The notes: generated by a model from the sequence alone, not told the origin. A stretch of 64,000 bases of DNA from Chlorokybus atmophyticus (GCA_009103225.1 RHPI01002823.1:570989-634988); one strand, 5' to 3'. Shown: positions 49,181-61,168, counted from the stretch's first letter. Numbers and translations are program-made.

Positions 49181-49440
49181 GTGTCGGTACAAACCTGCCA
49201 AGTTGAGCGAATTGTTTTACTCTGCACATATCAGACGTCATTTTTTGGTGGCTGTGCATAACTAGTTGAAGAGCTGCATGAAGCAGGCATAAGAATCGTT
49301 GTCGGTACACGCCTGCTTGTATGTTGCGAGAATCTTACTGCGCGCGCATATCAAACATCATGAGTTAGTATGCCTATACATAATTAATTCAAGACTCGCA
49401 TAAAGCGCGCTCAAAACTCGTAGTTCGTACACGACTACTC
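49181..49440. repeat. Degenerate tandem repeat, about 120-bp unit
   Basis: Three units begin with a GTCGGTACA-like word at about 49181, 49300 and 49421, each followed by related CTGC..., CATATCA-AC-TCA and GCATAA segments. Confidence 0.6.
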
Positions 49441-49460
49441 CAAACATATCCCACATTACT

Positions 49461-49673
49461 CGTGTTTCTCAGCACAGCCGTGTGGCCAGCAACAAATTCG
49501 AGCTCCCATGTTAACTTGTCGAATCTCACATTGTTTTGAGAAAATTTGCGTGATGCTATTAGAAACCGTGTTTCTCAGCACGGCCGTGTGGTCCAGCAAC
49601 AAATTCGTGCTCCCATGTTAACTTGTCGAATCTCACATAGTTTTGGGAACTTTTGCGTGATGCTATTTAGAAA
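49461..49673. repeat. Tandem duplication, 106-bp unit
   Basis: CGTGTTTCTCAGCAC at 49461 and 49567 begins two copies that agree over nearly all 106 bp (GCCGTGTGG, CAGCAACAAATTCG, CTCCCATGTTAACTTGTCG, GCGTGATGCTATT), with a few substitutions and one or two single-base indels. Confidence 0.9.
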
Positions 49674-50477
49674 CCATCAAACCACAACAAAACACGCAGC
49701 ACTTGCATGAAGCGCAAGTATGTTGGTCATTACTCAGACGACGACTTGGTACCTTTACAGAGTTCCAATCAATGAGAAAGCCATTAGCAAAGCTCACTTT
49801 CAATTGCATGTGACGCACCATCCCGCAACTAGGGTTGGAGACCATGTTTTAGATAACATTTCTAAGCAAGTTTTGAGGTGCAGATCGGTTGCATTGCAAT
49901 GCGCACAAGTGCCGCCACTGCGGAAGCGGTAGCGAGTTGCATGCGCTACTCAGAGTTCACCTAGTGCAGCTGCACCGACCTTATACACCGACCTGGTACG
50001 CTGATAACATCGCCGATGTGGCCTTATTCTGACATATTCAGTGGTTGTGAAGATTTATGGACTTTGTTGCGCCCATCACAGTACAGTCACATGCAAATTT
50101 GAGTAAAACTCTTCATACAAAATCAACCGTGCACCAACCCCAAAGCACACTACGTTTCAAGCCATCAAAGCCATGCAACTCTAACAGTCTGTTGCAGAGA
50201 CAGCCAACGTGTGAAGTTGGACAGCAGTGCACACGTATTTTTGGACAGGACGGCTGTCTTATTGCAAGTCTGAAGTTGTTCAACCAGCAACAGGAGATTT
50301 CCTGTCTGTCACCCTATCTACCTAACCTACATGACGGATATGTACACGGTTGCTTACTACACATGAATGTCACTGCATCAGTGGTAAACACCACTGAAGC
50401 AGTTTTGGAGTAACAGCACGTCGGCTGTCTACGTCGCAGCAGTTTATGTACACGCGAGCGCTGAGTGTTGATCGTCG

Positions 50478-51528
50478 TTAGGCAGCAACGGACTCCCCAA
50501 CATTGCTGGCAGACACAGCGGTACTTGAAGGAGGTGACGATGGTTTGCTTGGCGGCGACCGTGGGCTTGCTCTGCTCCCTTTGTTGTCGCCCCAATGCAG
50601 TGCTTCCGTTGTAAACTCGGTCAACTCATTGGTCAGACCCTGTGTGCAAAAGAACAGACACGAGTTAGCTCATGCATGTGAGAAAGCCAGCTGTGTGTGG
50701 TTGGCATGCTGAATGCATACATGCAAGCCATGCATGCATGCTGTGCATGATCGCATGTGCTCCCATCCCGTACATGCAAAGCTCAAGACACAAGCATAAC
50801 TCGTGTAGTACAGGATTTTTCCTTCAACACACTAATGCTCTGGCACTTATGCTCTAGCACATGACAGGTGCAAAGGAGGGTTGTAACTGATTTTTCTAGA
50901 AACTGCGCCCTGCTGTCCTCTGCTTGCGTCAGTCCAGAGTCAACGACATCCACTTAATTGCATGAAGGTGGCACAAAACATGCAGCGTTAGCAGTCTTTT
51001 AATACCACCACCCGAATGCAAGACTGATCACTGTAGGAGGTGCAGCTTGGAGTTGCAATCACGTGGGCCATTTGCGCGTTGCTCAAAGGCAGCACAAGGT
51101 ACGGCCAACCGCGATTTGACGCTGTCAGTGACAACGCATAATCTGAGGGCGCAACTCGCACCAAACAAAGCACCTCAGCTGGCACCTTTTCGGTAATTGT
51201 AACTGTGCGTTTGTTTCTGAACTTACTTCTAATGCGCCACCCTTATACCAACAGCATGAGTACAAGACGAAACAAACTACCCAAACGAAAAGATGGCAAT
51301 CAAGACCTTCATCGAGCCAACGTCCCGGATAGCAACCTGTACCTGAATGTGCTTGCTGATGTGGTCAAAGAAATTCGGCGACGGTGGCGACAGCTGTTCA
51401 CAGGACAGGTGCACGGGGCGGCGCTTTGCAGCCTCCACCTCCAGCCTCATGCGCCGGTCATCCCCATGGTGGAGATCTCTGGCGCTTTTGTTCAGCCGGG
51501 CAGGCACAAACCGAGCGCGGCTGTCCAT
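50478..51528 (-). CDS. Unrecognised protein, 197 aa, four exons
   Basis: Exons 51528-51343, 51185-51032, 50952-50861 and 50639-50478 (stop TAA) keep one frame with donors GTACAG, GTGATC, GTGCTA and acceptors AAAAG, TTAAG, CACAG. The protein begins MDSRARFVPARLNKSARDLH and contains FFDHISKHIQ, then a compact, mixed alpha/beta-looking segment (LVRVAPSDYALSLTASNRGW), an acidic helix (DSGLTQAEDSRAQFLEKS), and a Ser/Pro-rich disordered tail. No signal peptide or TM segment. Each exon reads like protein and lengths fit, but some donors are weak, so borders may shift. I do not recognise a family; a cytosolic adaptor is only a guess. Confidence 0.55.
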
Positions 51529-53078
51529 CCCGCAGCAACAAGCTCCACTCACAACAGCTCGCCACGCTCAATTGCAGCCACCAATATCAATCAGGACAAG
51601 CGCCTTAGACACCGCCTCCTGAACACCGCCGATAACGCCACCAACGCCGCCGCCACCTCCTACACCACCGCCTTTCCTGCGCCGAAACGCCGGTGACAAA
51701 TGTCAACCGTCAGTGCAGGCTTGCGCATTGCTGCCAGCTAGGCGCCAACCGCAGCCGGGCGGCGGTGTGAAAGGCGCCGACCGTCGGTGGCTACGACACC
51801 ACGTCGGTTGACGGCGGCGGTAATCTCTGCTGGCCTGGCAGATGGACGCGCACTGCGCCTTAGGACAGCCTCGCCGCAGCCGGGCATTCGAGAGCATCCG
51901 CTTATCGAAAAAGTCAGCAGGGCTCTGACGTCATGATTCATGAGTCATGAATAACTGATAATCTACCACACTGTTGCTGTGGAGACAAGCAATCATCAAG
52001 GGCTAAAAATCGCTTTTGCATTAGAACTATTGATGCATAAGCGACTTTTTACTTGAGGTTTAAGTTTACATGCCGCTAACTCGCACAGCTGGCCCCCGGT
52101 TTGGGACCACAAAGCTGGGTGACTGGGTGAGCCAAAGTTTGAGTGCACTTAAAGGTAAACATTTAAGCGTAAAGTTTTGTGCGCATGGTGCAAGCTGGGG
52201 TTGCGATAAAAGGTGATTTTTAGCAGGAGGGCCCCACGAACGAAACCTTTCGGGTCACTTTTTGCGGGTACTGGTCCCTAATTGACGGACCCGTACCTGA
52301 ATAAAAAGCGCAGATTGGGCAGCGGATGAGATTCTTTTCCCGGTCAGATGCTTGTGCGCGATATCGCGCTTTTTGCTTGTGTCGGTTGGAGTGGAGTGGA
52401 TAGCGCTGCAACAACACACATTCTTTCCCGCCGCCGCCGCCGTGGGCGCGAGCTGGTCGACGGCGGAGTTGGCGTTGTCGCTGGCGCGGTGAGTGGGGAG
52501 CTGGGCTGAGCTGGTAGAGGCTGCTCAGCTTGACCGGCGGATTAGGGCTTAAAGGTGTTGGAGTGGAGTGTGCGAAGGTGACAGCCAGTGCTTGTATGGG
52601 CTGGGGTGGGCTGCTCGGGTGGTTTTCTTGCTTGCTTTCTGCCGTGTTTTTGGACTTTTCACCTGCGCAGCGTATCTTGCTGCGCACTTGTAGCCTGTGA
52701 AGCGTGCATTCCATGCCGCGCTAGGTTAGGCTAGCTGCTTGACTGCTTGTCGTTGCATGCGTTGACATATTAGCAAGAGAGATGCCTCCTCTCCATGTAG
52801 GCATGCATGCTGAACAGACATCGCCTGGAACTGGGTTGTTGCATTGCGCAGCAAGGCGTGGCTTGTTGCGCAGCCGCTGTCGTGTGCAGATTTGCTGCTC
52901 ATCCACAGGTCACTGGTGTCGCACCAGGTTTCAAAACTCTTGTACTCCCCCGATCAATGCACTCCAGCTGCTGTTGCAGAGCGCAGTAACGTTTGACAGA
53001 AAAAGCAAGCGCTTGTAAAGCTTTGTCGCAAACTCTTGTTGTGTTGGCAGGCTTTAGTGCGAGGCGCACACTTCAGCA
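51529..53078. promoter_or_regulatory. Divergent upstream region of the 197-aa gene and citramalate synthase
   Basis: GC-rich stretches at 51600-51900 and 52400-52500 flank an AT-richer middle. A long minus-strand frame (52714-52220) is Pro/Arg/Ser-rich without protein features and is rejected. An acceptor (TTGGCAG, ending 53050) just before the citramalate synthase ATG suggests a spliced 5' UTR. Confidence 0.4.
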
Positions 53079-56000
53079 ATGGCGGCGCTGCGCGCTGCCG
53101 CCGCCGCAGTCCCCATCACATCATGGTTGAGCACAGGACCGACACTGCTACCCAAACCACGCAGCAGGCAGTCCAGCCAGTTGGCAGCATTGCACACGAA
53201 CAAAGCACCATACAAAGCACCAAAGAGCAAGCAGCATGCAACGACACGTGCAGCGGTATCAGTTGAATCACCTCCCTCGCATGTCGACCACAGCCGCGTG
53301 TTCACTGTTGAAGAAGAAGCGTCTCCCGACACTTCATCGGCGCACAAGCAAGCTGTTGCCATATATGACACCACTTTGCGGGATGGGGCACAGATGGTAG
53401 GAGTTGCTTGTGTGTAGCTGCGCTTGTGCATGTGCGTCAGCATTGGTTGTTTAGGTCACGCTTGCAGCCTTGCACGATAACATACACGTTGCATGCATCA
53501 ACAAAATTTGTGAGTTTGGGAGTGGTTGTTGATGGAATGGGCCTTATCAAAATTAACCTTAACTTCAATGGTACACTGATAGGTTGGGATATCGTTGACG
53601 GTAGCTGACAAGTTGAAGATAGCACAAGCCTTGAGCGCGCTTGGGGTTGCGTATATTGAGGGCGGCTGGTGAGTACTATAAATGGCATTGCCTTTGATCG
53701 CATAGTGCACTGGCATGCCGCTGGCTGATGCTCAACATTAAATGGTTGTGTATTGTAATCAGGCCAGGCTCCAATCCGAAGGATGCTGAGTTTTTCCGGA
53801 GGTGGCAAGAGGTAAGCAATCGTATGACTCACTTAGTTTGATTAGATGATTAGTCAGTGTTATATATGGCTCATTTGTTACTGACATAACACGTATGCAA
53901 CAGCGTGGTCATGAAGGCCCACGTCTTGCGGCATTTGGGTCCACCCGACGCAAGGTGGGTTAACACTAGGTGAACACACGGCAGTGCACGCAAGAAATGT
54001 GCATAGCGGCCTGTCATCGCGGATCCACAGAACAGTTTTCATCATGCTCCAACTTCTATGTGCAGTTGCAAGCAATAAGACTTGCTTGTAACTTGCGGTT
54101 GGCATACAGAACACCACATGCATGGAAGACCCTCAAGTTCAGGCACTCATCGACAGCAAAGCACCCGTTATCACACTTGTTGCCAAAGCGGTAAGTGGGA
54201 TTGACATCACTCGTATGCCTGCATGTCGCTTAGTGCTTTACCTAACAACACTTGCATGCTGATGCTCTTTGCGTGCGACGTCTCAGTGGGATGCGCAAGT
54301 CATCAGAGTCCTTGGCACGACGCTAAAGGAGAACCTTGCCATGGTGACTGAGACAGTCCAGCACTGCTGCAGCCACGGGCGTGAAGTGATGCTTGATGCT
54401 GAGCACTTCTTTGATGGGTACGCATCACATATGTTGGTAGTCGAGCACAGCCATGTGCACCTGGTCACAGTCAGCATTGGTGGTCATGCTGACGTATTGA
54501 CGTGCGTGCTGCAGGTATAAAGCAAACCCACATTATGCCATGGAGGTTATGCGTGTTGCTGCGGAGGCGGGAGCGAGCACGTTGGTGTTGTGTGACACAA
54601 ATGGTGGTTCAATGCCTTGGGAGGTAGATCTTGAGCACAACACATTCCACGCAATCATTGCATGAGATGTGTTGCAACTCATCTGCATCAACGCATGCAT
54701 ACAGGTTGAGGATGCGGTGCGCGCGGTGTGTGGAAGTTTACCACATGTGCGTGTGGGGATACACACGCACAACGACTGCGGGCTTGCTGTGGCCACGAGC
54801 ATCGCCGCCGTGCGCGGGGGCGCGTCTCTCGTGCAGGGCTGCGTGAACGGCTATGGCGAGCGCACCGGCAACGCCAACATTATTAGCGTAATCGGCATAC
54901 TCCAGCTCAAGATGGGCTACTTTTGTGTGCCGGATGAGACCATGCCCAGGCTGTTGGAGCTGTCATCAGAAGTTGCATTGATCGCTGGGGTCGGGGGAGT
55001 ACCCGCCAACCAGGTTGGCTTGCTGTAATCAGCGTTGCACAGATTGTCGTACTTGTTACTGGTTTAGTCTTTAGGTGGCTTGTGCTGTACTTGTTGTGCA
55101 AATAACAAATACACTGTTGCTTGCAGAACATGTTGTACATGCTGGTTGAGCAACAGTTATGCTGGTGCACTTATTGTTGCACATGTTGTCATCATGTGCA
55201 ATAACAATCACAGCAACACATACACTTGCATTATGTGTGGTTGTGGTCAGCAATTCTTCTGTCTGTTGTCACAGCCGTTTGTGGGGAGTAGTGCCTTTGC
55301 GCACAAAGGCGGTTTGCACGTGGCAGCTCTGCGTAAGATGCCTGAGAGTTACAACCACATCGACCCGGCGCTGGTCGGCAACCGCATGAAGTCAGTTGTG
55401 AGCGAGCTTAGCGGCCGAGGCAACGTCCTCGATCGCGCCGAAGCCGCGGGGTTGGAACTTAGCCAAGGCGCTGCTGGAAATGTGCTGACACGCATCAAGC
55501 AGCTTGAAAGCCAGGCAAGTGACAGAAAGTGTGCGTGCGTGTGTGCGTGTGCGCCTGTGTGTGCGCGCATTGAAAGCCTGGCAAATGTGCATGCAGATGT
55601 GCTAGCAGATGTGCACGCTTGCTTGTATGCACTGCTTGTGACCCCTTTTTGATGAGTGATGGCTGTTATCTGCAGGGTTGTGCATTTGAGCATGCTGGTG
55701 CTTCGGTAGAGATGATCATTGTCCGAAGAGGACCCGACTACAAGCGACCTTTCACGGTGCTAGAGTACTCTGTCATCAGCAGCAACCGTGGATCGGAAGG
55801 CATCGGCGATGAGTGCGACCATCACGACAGCCACAACATCTGCGTCAATCAGGTAAGAGTCGAGTGACAAGGACACACGCTATGTAGTTGCATGCAAGCA
55901 GTCTTCCTGATGTATGGTCATCACTATAACACTACTGGCATCACAGGCCATAGTCAAGCTGGACATCCCTGGAGTCACAACGCAACAGCCTATGAGTGCA

Positions 56001-56581
56001 GCTGAAGGCAACGGACCGGTTGATGCCTTGAGCACTGCGTTGCGATCAGCATTGCAAGTAAGTCACCATACGTGCACCACCCATCTTGTCTGACACGACC
56101 ACCTCAGTATGCATTCTTCTGATATGCCCGCACACAGGTGTTGCATCAGTGGTTCACAGTGAAGCATGTCTTTACAGACACGTCTGCGTGTGAGTGCACA
56201 CGTGTGTATGCATGTGTGTGCGCGCATGGGTAAAATACATGCATGCACATATGCAAGCATACCCGAGCATCGTGTGTTGATATATACCAGTTATACTGAG
56301 GTTAGCAGCTGAGCTGTTTCTGTCGCTGCCGTCCACAGGTTGTGTACCCCCAGCTTCAGCGTGTGGCGCTGAAGGACTACACGGTGCGTTTGCTGGAGTC
56401 CGATGGTTCGGGCGCAACAACACGTGTGACGATTGACTTTGCGGACGAGTCGGGTAGCACGTGGAGCACGGTTGGAGCGCACACGAGCATTGTTGAGGCC
56501 AGCTTCCGCGCACTCATGGACGGACTCGAGTTTGGAATCATCAACTGCTCAAGCGAAGGATGCACCGTGCCGTACCGTTGA
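53079..56581 (+). CDS. cimA: (R)-citramalate synthase, CimA type, plastid-targeted
   Basis: Twelve exons: 53079-53396, 53583-53668, 53763-53811, 53904-53954, 54110-54190, 54287-54417, 54515-54623, 54705-55013, 55275-55514, 55676-55852, 55947-56057, 56339-56581 (stop TGA), 634 aa. An about 90-residue presequence, basic and Ser/Ala-rich with ATTRAAVS, suggests plastid import. The TIM barrel has [10 protein letters not shown] (Arg-Asp catalytic pair), [34 protein letters not shown], and the metal motif [11 protein letters not shown], then [11 protein letters not shown]. The C-terminus is a regulatory domain with [14 protein letters not shown] before it. GGWPGSNPKD and FFDGYKANP separate CimA from 2-isopropylmalate synthase. 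The enzyme condenses pyruvate with acetyl-CoA, the threonine-free route to 2-oxobutanoate and isoleucine. The intron at 55515 is GC-AG (CAG|GCAAGT). Confidence 0.92.
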
Positions 56582-58070
56582 GCGGTGCTGTTTAGTCCTT
56601 CATGGCACAGGCTTGGGTGTGTGGTTTGTGGGTATATATGCAGTAAAGTTTTGGTAGTTGGCACATAGCAGCACGTCACAAACACAGATACCCTATCTTT
56701 AAGCACAGGGTGTAGCAGCGTGCGGGCGGGTAGCAGCTGATCCACTTGCTTCTGTGCGTTGACGTCGATGTCGTCGTCTCAACCTCGGCGTCGACAGCAC
56801 CCACCAGTGTTGACAATCAAGCAGTGCTGGGCGAACAGGCAGATTGTCTTGTGAATGACTGATGGGTTTGCTGCTGGTAACAGATGTTGCGCGGGCCCCC
56901 ATAGCGTTTTGTGGTGTGCTGTCATCGTGTGACTCGTGACGCCTCAGGGACTGCGGCAGTGATGCGGAGAACCGGTCTAACTCACCCTTAAGAGATCTTA
57001 TGAGGGTGAGTTGGTCTACACCAAGGACTAAGGCGAAATCTGCAAATTAACAATGCAAATCTAAACCAAATCTGCGAGGGGGTGTTATGCAATGATTATT
57101 TTGCCTCACGCCTCACAAGGCAAAGGGGAAACTTGCTGGCAATATTGTAATTATGTTCTAATTGAACCTGTGGGCCTGTCATCTACAAAAGAACGACAAG
57201 AAGACGAAGAAGAATATAATTTTATAAGGCTTAAGAATGAAGCCACATTTTCATGAATTGCGGTGGCGGATATGCCAATGATGGCACTTGGGGCAAACCA
57301 CGCGGAAAAAGCATTGCAGCCGTGCATTGTGGTGGTAGAGATGTTATTGTTCGCACCTTTTGGCAGACCTCGTGGAGAGGCTTTGAGGACGTTCATTGCG
57401 CTGACGGAGATGCTAGCATTAACACTTGTGGTAGTCCATGAGGGAGGAGCGGTGAAGCTGCACGGTGGTGGTCATGTAAGTGTTGTTCGTATGACGGATT
57501 TTAATGTCAAGCATTGATGCCGTGTATTGCGAGGTGGCGGATGTCGGGAGATGTCGATGGTAAACAATGCTACCGACCTTCCGCGAGCAATATTGATGCG
57601 TGCATTAGGCATGGTGATAGTTCTGCATGTAGCTCGGGTGAGCTACAGTGTTGAGGGAGAGGACGCGATAGATCAAGCGGTTGTGAACATCTACCAGGCT
57701 TGGGGAACATGGTGAAAAGAGTTTGTAAATGAGCAACCACCAGACCTACACAAGTTGTGGTGCTGAACAAATGGGAGCAGTCAACGTGGGGAGGACTACA
57801 CTCGACTCGGGAAGGGGAACATTGTGCGATAGCATGAAGAAAATGAACATCTATTCCCGCAATCACGTGTCCTGCGAGTCACACCAGGGCATCAACCCCT
57901 TTATTAATCACAACCATTTCCTTGCGTAAGACCCGTGGCTTTTAGTGAGAAGTTCTCACACATTGTTGCACCGAGCTAAAAAAGCCCCCTGAAACAACCC
58001 AAACAGCCGACCAAATGTGGCACTTCAGCCTTCCGAACTACAGTGAATCTGTGTGTGCATGTGGTTCAGC
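56582..58070. other. Intergenic region
   Basis: Contains another GTCGA-rich patch (56758-56800), a composite palindrome at 56979-57012, and overlapping open frames at 57150-57720 on both strands that read weakly like a decayed protein gene; no frame or splice model is convincing. Confidence 0.4.
56979..57012. repeat. Palindrome
   Basis: AACTCACCCT at 56979-56988 pairs perfectly with 57003-57012; the spacer itself contains the self-complementary TAAGAGATCTTA. Confidence 0.8.
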
Positions 58071-60796
58071 ATGTCGTCGGCGGCGGCGGCGGTGGGCGGC
58101 GGTGCCCGCGATGGCGTCGCTCGCCGCGAGTCCGCCGTGCTGAAGGGCCACGAGGGCGCGGTGCTGTGCGTGGCGTTCAGCAAGGGGGCGGCGCAGTACG
58201 CTGTGTCGGGAGGAAAAGACAAGGTGGGGTGAGGTGGTTTAATTGTTGTTGTTGGGGGCGGGTGGGGATTGGGCAGAGACTGTCAGGCTCAGCATCCGGC
58301 TGCTTTCTGTGTCATGGGCTTTCTGTTGCTTTTCGCTTCTGACTATGCGTAAACCTCCGTCTATTTGTTTTTCTTTAGCTTAATCTCTTGGGTAGACCGG
58401 TGTGCATGCTCGTCCACATTGCGTGACTATTATCTCGCATGCAGCAGCATTGCACTTGTGCTTTGTTCTTTTGTGGACTGTGCATGTGCCGTTGAGCAGC
58501 TTGAAACATACCAATCGTTGTTGTTGTTGTTGTTGTTGTGCTCAGGCAACTGATGTGTTGCTCCCACAGACGGTGAGGTTGTGGAACCCTAATCGCTCCC
58601 TGCTCATCAAGACGTACGTCGGGCACACGTCCGACGTACGCGGCGTCACATGTTCAAGGTAGGCACTTGTGTTGTTTGTTCACAGAACATGAGTATCATG
58701 CAGGCAATCAGCTAAGTTTTTGTGCAATACTACTGCCACTAGAACTTCTATTACTCTGTTACCTCTGTCATCATCACCTCAACCACAACAACAACGTCCA
58801 CTACTAGTACTACTACTACTGCTACTGAACATGGTGTCTTGGTATTCATGTCTCAAGCGTGTGTGCAGTGACAACAGCCGGCTGGCGTCGTGCGGGACGG
58901 ACCGAACGATCGTGTTGTGGGACGTTGCCAGCGGCCGCATCATACGCAAGTTCCGCGGACACACGCACGAGGTTGGGTGTGCGCATGTTGATGTGCTCGC
59001 GCCTGCACGTGCGCGTGCGCGTGTGTGCCCACATGTGTGCATGTGTGTGCGTGAGTGCACGTGTCTGGGAGTGTGCGCGTGCATGTGCGCGCGTGTCAAT
59101 GTGTGTTTGTACGCATGTGCATGTGCATGGATGCCTATGGATGCGCGTGCATGTGAGTGCGTGCGAGTGCATGCGTGGGCGCATGTGTGCCTGGTCTTTC
59201 TGGGTTGTTGGTGTTGGCGGATTGTGAAGTGACTGCAGAAATGCATGCTGGGCTGCAGGTAAACGCGGTGAAGTTCAACGCTGAGTGCTCGGTGGTGGTG
59301 AGCGGCGCATACGACAAGACCATACGCGTGTGGGACATGAAGTCACGCAATGAACGACCCATCCAGGTGCGTCTGATAAGATTAATAGATGGTTTGGCTG
59401 CGATATCAGTCTGCTATCAACTGCTTGCATTGAATGCAGTACAACATGATATAAACATCAACAACATAGCTCATCAGGAATAGGAGTACATTGCCATGCT
59501 TCACGTGAAGTACCACTATGAATGCTACTACTACCACTAACAGTTGAGCACACATGACATTGATAGAGTTTGAAGTACATTCTGCTGGTATGTATGTGTG
59601 ATGACTGTCACACCAGTGCGATGGGCTCATAAACTCTGCTGTGGCACACGCACACGCACGAGTGAGTGTGGCGCAGCATGCGTGCGCGCATCCGTATATG
59701 CACACAGACACACACACAGTCATGTGCACGCTGTGACCCGCACAACCTCAAGTCCAAGTTTTGCTTACCTTTTGGGTCTCAAACAAGGTTCTGGATGAGT
59801 TTCGGGACAGTGTGACATCGGTGATCGTGACGGACACTGAGCTAATTGGCGGCAGCGTCGATGGCTCCGTGCGGACCTTTGACATCCGAGCAGGCAGGCA
59901 AGAAGAGAATTATGCATCGTGTGTATTTACGATGTGACGTGTGCGCACGCATGCATACGCGCGTGCGCACACGCACATGTGCACAGTTGCAATGCGCAGG
60001 CACACGCACACTCGCGTGCGCGCACATGCAAGTGCCCAGACGTGTGCGCGCATACGCATGTGCGTGTGCACAGATAGCTTAAAACACTCTGTGTTATTAG
60101 GACTGTCGCGGACATGACGGGGCAGCCTGTGACGTGCGTGTCGCTCTCAAATGATGCCAATTGCGTGCTCGCAAGCTGCCTCGACGACACGCTACGCCTT
60201 ATTGATAGGTGCGGGGTCGGCTCAATGGCACTGATTTTGACTTCAATGGAGTCGTCTGGCACATAATCTATCAACGGGGTCGCTGTTTGCCTCAATCCAC
60301 TCAGTTGCTGCCATTTCACTGGTCAAGTAGAAGTTTAATCAATTGTTCGCTGGTATTCTTGGTGAGCTGTATGTTTGTTCGTTGTGTCATGTATTCATTG
60401 ACTAGTAATAATCCCCTATAACACTCGTCCAATGAGTCATTAGACATTGAGTCATGTGCTCATGCGCCAGTGCATGCATCTCTTCTGCTGAGTGTTCACT
60501 CCTTCATACAGTTGCTTAGTTGCTCCTTTGTGCACTTGTCTACTATTCAATCAGTTACTCAGTCACTCAATCCTTGCATGCCTGTTCCAATCAGTTCCGC
60601 GCATGTTCACTTGCTTGTACATACGTTCGTTGCTGGTCCCTTCACTAAAGCAACCATTCTTTGGCACTTATCCATGCTTCCTGTGGTTACCAGGCAGTCT
60701 GGTGAGCTCTTGACAGAATACACTGGCCACATCAACCAGGTGAGTGGCGCATTTATTGTCTGTAACAACTTGACTTACACAACGCCCACACGACAC

Positions 60797-60857
<61 letters not shown>

Positions 60858-61168
60858 CACACTCGTAAAACGGCATAATACTCTTTCTCCTCTTCCATCA
60901 GTCCTACAAGATCGACAGCTGTCTGACCAACGACGACGCATACGTCGTGAGCGGCTCTGAAGACGGCCGCGTGTGCTATTGGGACTTGGTCGAGGCCGGT
61001 GATGCCGACAACAAACACAACAACAACAACAACAACAACAAGGAAGGTGGGAACATCACGTACTCGTTCGTGGCGCATGAGGCCACCGTCTGCGGCCTCG
61101 CGTTCCACCCAAGCGAGACGTGCCTGCTCACGTGCTCCGTCGACGGCCTTATCAAGACGTGGAAATGA
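58071..61168 (+). CDS. WDR83: WD40 protein WDR83/MORG1
   Basis: Eight exons: 58071-58223, 58570-58658, 58869-58971, 59259-59366, 59788-59897, 60101-60208, 60694-60739, 60902-61168 (stop TGA), 327 aa (human WDR83 is 315). Seven WD blades are visible: SGGKDKTVRLWN, SCGTDRTIVLWD, SGAYDKTIRVWD, GGSVDGSVRTFDIR, SCLDDTLRLID, SGSEDGRVCYWD and CSVDGLIKTWK. The blade order, the VLDEFRDSVTSV segment and SYKIDSCLTNDDAYVVSGSE match MORG1, which in animals is a MAPK-module scaffold and spliceosome-associated protein. A run of seven Asn sits in a loop of the last exon. The intron at 59898 is GC-AG, and intron 7 contains a TTG microsatellite. Confidence 0.92.
58980..59200. repeat. Intronic TG/CG alternating tract
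   Basis: Intron 3 of the WD40 gene is about 220 bp of alternating purine-pyrimidine sequence (TGTGCGTG...). Similar tracts fill introns at 13790-13915, 14270-14470, 14870-14930, 43800-44000, 46660-46840, 47195-47390, 47780-47970 and 63360-63555. Confidence 0.8.
60798..60857. repeat. (TTG)n microsatellite in intron 7 of WDR83
   Basis: About 20 uninterrupted TTG units. The next exon carries an independent AAC run encoding Asn. Confidence 0.95.

Larger units (their letters stand above)
49060..50477. other. Intergenic repeat-rich region
   Basis: Two tandem repeat families occupy 49181-49673 and are listed separately. A 118-codon plus-strand frame at 50057-50413 has no recognisable family. Nothing else is supported. 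Confidence 0.45.

Noticed and set aside
49720-50413. Open frames of 70 and 118 codons after the BRO1 gene
   Set aside because: No protein-like composition or homology and they sit next to decayed tandem repeats.
52220-52714. 164-codon minus-strand frame
   Set aside because: Pro/Arg/Ser-rich reading of a GC-rich upstream region with no domain, splice site or start context.
57150-57720. Overlapping open frames on both strands
   Set aside because: They hint at a decayed gene, but no strand or frame gives a consistent product, so no pseudogene call is made.
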